Of a stretch of 64,000 bases of DNA, positions 60,830 to 64,000 are shown piece by piece. The translations under genes were made by a program, and so were the position numbers. The notes below the pieces were generated by a model, which saw only the letters and a program-made list of their open reading frames with translations, had not been told where the DNA came from and did no database searches. Source of the stretch: Theristus sp. LFF4_11 (Eukaryota; Nematoda; Chromadorea; Monhysterida; Xyalidae); assembly GCA_030248135.1 (NCBI GenBank), contig JASANC010000619.1:1-64000 (forward strand). Reading direction: 5' to 3'. Each line of letters opens with the position of its first letter. The first letter of the stretch is position 1.

Positions 60830-62418
60830 ATGCCAGACGAAGACGTGTTTAACCCGGAAATGGTGACAGAGTACTTTGAGAAAGCAGCGCGAGACGTTGA
60901 CAACGATGACATACTCCTTGAGCACTACTTGCATGGATGGCGAGAATTGAACAAGTTTGTTTAAAATGTTGAACAGGCACAAGCACAACACAACGTGAAC
61001 AATGATATACGACCTTCACTAACATATTGTGGATTTATTGAAACGTGTCCGAACTAAAATGACGTCATTTTCTTTTAAAACGCTCGTTTGTCAGGCACCA
61101 AAATTTCAGTTTCGTGTGACTGATTCGACATTAACCATTTGTTTACGGCTAAACGGAAAGTCTGGTTTGCTGTGAACGGCAAGCGCATGTTTTGCGGCAC
61201 ATGACGTCATTTCAGTGAGACACGTTTAAAAAAAAATAGGTCATACATTTTTTTAGATTGTGGTCGTTACTCGGACGTGCGTTTGGTTTCGCCGAATCAG
61301 ACATCAAAGACAAATTAAAAATACTCGATGTGCGTCTTTTTGTACATAATTCTAAACATTAGTTTGTTAAAACGCGTCTACTGAAGTGATATTAGTGGTC
61401 ACGTAAGTCACATGGCTGTTCATTTTGCAGCGTTTCCGAACCGCCGGCAACTCAAATAAAACGAACTATGAAACCGTGAAATCAATGATTGCGTACGAAA
61501 TGGCACAAGGCAAAGCAAGAAAAAATTACAGCGGCACCTTCACGTTCCTCCGTTTACACAGGTAGCCAATTGTTGTGATAATTTTTAAAAAGTTTTAAAA
61601 AACAATATTTTTTTCGTTTAAGGCGAAAACACTATTTAGTTTTCTGTCCGCACGCACAAAAGTTGTTCTAAATCTCGGGCGCAAACTGGTAGTTGTGTCA
61701 GCGATGCATTAAGATAGCACACCCGACACGATTTCTAAATCACACGTGGCCACTTTTTAAGTGTCATGTACGTGCGTACACACAAAAAACTAAATGCTAA
61801 ATCCCCTAATTAGAAATTCCAATTAGAAAGCGGTACTCACGGTCTAGTGTAAAATATTTTTGGCAATTCTAAAAGAAGTCACAGTCACTGATCGATCAAT
61901 GCCATTGTGAGCGTAATCCAATAGTTGCGTGTCCATTGCAGCCTGTTTACAATTGTAGTATAAGTAGTAAATAATAGTAAGCTTACACTATATTGAACAT
62001 TGAAGTTGATCAATCGTGACAGTTTGCAGGGCTCTCAACTTTATAGCCCAATTTGTGCACTATTTGCGTGTCAGCGAGTCAAACGAGAATGTGCCGCAAG
62101 GGGCCCGACGACTGTACGACGAATTGCTTGCTCCATATCACTCGTTCCCCATTCGGCTTGCGGTTCACCTCGCTTTACACACGCTGCCAAACCGAGATGA
62201 TGTACTTGTATTTGATTTTTCACACTTCAACATAATGATAATTTCTATGAACACCTTTTTTATAATGTGCATTCCAGCTGCTCACTCGTCTGCTGAATGG
62301 ACGTTCTCCAAACGATGCACAAACACAACGATCTATTGATGCTTTGACAACAAGCTGCAGTGTGTGTTATGACAGATGCCAGCAACTGTACACCACTAAC
62401 AACCTGCTTAATCTTTGA
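60830..62418 (+). CDS. CPTP: Ceramide-1-phosphate transfer protein (GLTP fold)
   Basis: Exons 60830-60954, 61257-61329, 61431-61561, 62030-62201 and 62278-62418 join in phase to give 213 residues (human CPTP is 214). CPTP moves ceramide-1-phosphate between the Golgi and other membranes through a hydrophobic pocket of the all-helical GLTP fold. The first motif is YLHGWRELNKLWSLLG. The phosphate-binding Arg pair is in FLRLHRALNF, and the pocket His is in LAPYHSFPIRLAVHLALHTLP. The C terminus, QLYTTNNLLNL, matches the human LYAEHSLLDLP ending. Intron 1 carries a family 1 repeat and intron 3 a family 4 repeat. The key residues are intact, so function is likely conserved. Confidence 0.92.
61025..61245 (+). 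mobile_element. Family 1 MITE-like repeat, copy E
   Basis: This lies in CPTP intron 1 and ends only about 11 bp before the exon 2 acceptor. Both TGACGTCA octamers are intact. A short internal deletion (GGAAGAAATC missing) distinguishes it from copy B. Confidence 0.85.
61634..61802 (-). mobile_element. Family 4 MITE-like repeat, copy 2
   Basis: This lies in CPTP intron 3, inverted relative to the copy in TTLL12 intron 4. The blocks CGACACGATTTCTAAATC and TTAAGATAGCACAC are shared, and the ends are inverted ATTTAGTTTT / AAAAACTAAAT. Confidence 0.75.
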
Positions 62419-62447
62419 CCTATCAATATTTGTCGCTTCATTATATA

Positions 62448-62507
62448 AACTGGAAATGTCTGAAAGTACCCTTTAAAAACTGGAAATGTCTGAAAGTACC
62501 CATTAAA
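62448..62507 (+). repeat. 30-bp tandem duplication
   Basis: The unit AACTGGAAATGTCTGAAAG...TTAAA occurs twice head to tail with a single mismatch (CCCT versus CCCA). Confidence 0.9.
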
Positions 62508-62829
62508 GATCTCACAAGAAATTGACAAACAATAAAACATTTTAATTTAGCTGCCATCATGACATCAGTTATGTTTTAAAAAAGATGATGGACTTTGTGA
62601 CCAATTGAAGGATTTGAATTTGTGCATTTTCTGCCACGTATGTATTATAATTTGCTTCACATATCACAACAAACGATATCAAAAATCTGATGTATTCAAG
62701 AAAGTACTGTGTAACACAGAAAAATCATTTGGAACGAGAACCACGACCTGGGTTTGGATCCACCACATGCTGCAAAAGGTAGGTCCAAATTGACGTCGGA
62801 GGTTAATTTTCACCAGTAGCGAAAGTGCA

Positions 62830-63010
62830 AGTGCGGGGGGGGGTGGGGGGGGTCCACCCCCCCCTCAGCCGAAAATCCTGCCCGTGCACGGACAGATACC
62901 CGTGTACCCCCCCTCCCCCCTTTACCCAGTACCGAAGACGAGGGGGGGTACCCGAGACCTCCGCGTGGGGGGGTGGGGGGGTCACGCGACACCCACCCCC
63001 CAAAACCTGA
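62830..63010 (+). repeat. Family 3 G/C-run repeat, copy 4
   Basis: Nine-G and seven-G runs on the + strand alternate with C runs. The shared block AGTACCGAAGACGAGGGGG and GTCACGCGACACCC are present. It is strongly quadruplex-prone on both strands. Confidence 0.75.
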
Positions 63011-63570
63011 CACTGGACTAGGGTTAGGGGCTTTGAAAAAAAAATTTTTTTTATTTTTTTTCGTTTTTAAAAAAAAAAAAATTTGGATTTTTTTTTCAAA
63101 CTTAAAAAAAATTTGAAAAATTTTTCTTCTACTTTGCTCTGAAAATTCGATTTATGGCATAATTTTTTGAAAGTTCAAACCAAATTTTCTTCCCAACTTC
63201 TTTGTGTGCTTAAATGTCATTATTTGGTCATTTTGACCGACGTACTCCATGTTTTTCGATTTGGATGACTTCTAGAGTCATTTTTTAGCGTTGAAATGAC
63301 TTAACTGAATTGAAATATCGTTCCAGAAATCGTTTTCTTGCAACTTAGAACATGTTTTTCAGTCGGTAGGCCATGAGATGAACATGATATCTTGTTGATT
63401 GGCGTATGTTATAGGTCTACAATGGAGTTGTGCGATATATTGTTAAACAATTGGAGCGGAGATGTTGGTTAATAGTGGGGGGCATAGTTGTTCACGGATT
63501 TGTATACATACTTAAAAGTGATTTTTTTGATTTCTGATCAGAGGTTGCTTGCAATGAGTCGTTGTAGGTT

Positions 63571-63607
63571 CCTAATCCTAAACCTAATCCTAATCCTAAG
63601 CCAAGCC
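63571..63607 (-). repeat. Degenerate telomere-like (CCTAAN) units
   Basis: CCTAATCCTAAACCTAATCC continues with CCTAATCCTAAG and CCAAGCC. On the - strand this is a run of NTTAGG units with a variable sixth base. It is close to, but not, TTAGGC. Confidence 0.6.
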
Positions 63608-64000
63608 TTTTTGATAAGGTGAAAATGATCAATTTAGTTTTTGCATTTTTTTCTTTCCTGTGTTAAAGGGCAGGGGCCACCGCCACTGCACATGCACCTG
63701 TTTTAATAATGATGCATTACGTAGTTGTTCTAGGGGGGGGGGCCTGGGAGGGGCGTTAGGGAAAAAAAATCCGGATTTTTTTTTAAATTAAAAAAAAATT
63801 TTTTTGTTAATTTTTTTTACAAGTTAGGTTCGTTCGAAGCGTCTCGTCGAGCTGAGTTCATCTAGACTATTTTCAGAACGATCCGGGAAACTATAAGAGC
63901 GAAAATCGTGTTTTATTGAAATTATGTCCATTTCATAGAGGGAAAGTTGCATTTTCAACAGTAAAACAGGACAATTTTCGACGTGTACTTGAATATTGAA

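Larger units (their letters stand above)
62419..64000. other. 3' terminal interval, repeats only
   Basis: No gene was seen. It holds a 30-bp tandem duplication (62,448-62,507), which begins inside the same 3' region as the CPTP stop. A family 3 repeat lies at 62,830-63,010, degenerate telomere-like units at 63,571-63,607, and long A and T runs at about 63,039-63,115 and 63,757-63,822. Confidence 0.55.

Noticed and set aside
63039..63822. Palindromic A/T tracts as a replication origin
   Set aside because: Long A and T homopolymers pair trivially and no other origin feature is present. They are treated as low-complexity sequence.
1..64000. CRISPR array, prokaryotic operons or ribosome binding sites
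   Set aside because: The genes are spliced and metazoan. No regularly spaced direct repeats with unique spacers were seen.
1..64000. Working tRNA, rRNA or spliced-leader RNA genes
   Set aside because: Apart from the tRNA-like remnant at 25.9 kb, no A-box/B-box pair, rRNA block or SL1-like GGTTTAATTACCC was found by eye. A covariance-model scan could overturn this.

Overview
This window is nuclear DNA from an intron-rich metazoan, most likely a nematode. Every recognisable gene is split by GT-AG introns (mostly 45 to 800 bp) and the exons join in phase. A short TTAGGC array, the nematode telomere unit, lies at 56,788-56,815. There is also a Patched-related (PTR) gene and an FkbM-type membrane methyltransferase, two families that are large in nematodes. 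The genus cannot be told from this sequence.

Layout. 0-9.3 kb, + strand: a complete BAK-like Bcl-2 effector, a complete TTLL12 orthologue with 13 exons, and a small unrecognised membrane or secreted protein. 9.8-11.2 kb, - strand: exons of a possible protein phosphatase inhibitor-2-like protein and of an unidentified two-helix membrane protein. 12.1-14 kb, +: a secreted protein with two PAN/Apple modules. 14.2-20.1 kb, -: a 21-exon ankyrin-family protein with repeats but no ZU5 or death domain. 20.6-22.5 kb, -: a rhodopsin-class peptide-receptor-like GPCR. 24.7-27.5 kb, +: fatty acid amide hydrolase. 30.6-34.8 kb, +: a sterol-sensing-domain PTR protein. 34.8-58.4 kb: a gene-poor 23.7 kb interval holding only a FoxD/UNC-130-type forkhead gene. 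58.5-62.4 kb, +: an FkbM-fold type II membrane methyltransferase and a ceramide-1-phosphate transfer protein (CPTP). 62.4-64 kb: repeats and homopolymer tracts.

The genes are independent single-copy functions (apoptosis, tubulin or histone biology, lipid amide breakdown, sphingolipid transfer, sterol-sensor transport, peptide signalling, development). No operon-like arrangement is evident.

Four interspersed repeat families are visible by self-comparison. Family 1 is about 220-240 bp, with 5 copies, all in introns, flanked by TA and each keeping a TGACGTCA palindrome. Family 2 is about 210-230 bp, with 3 copies and a solo end. Family 3 is G/C-run rich, with 4 copies in the last 7 kb. Family 4 is about 165 bp, with 2 copies in introns. 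A 98-nt near-perfect hairpin sits in the forkhead gene's intron. The most notable biological point is an intact BAK-type pore-forming effector in a probable nematode, because C. elegans has no BAX/BAK protein.
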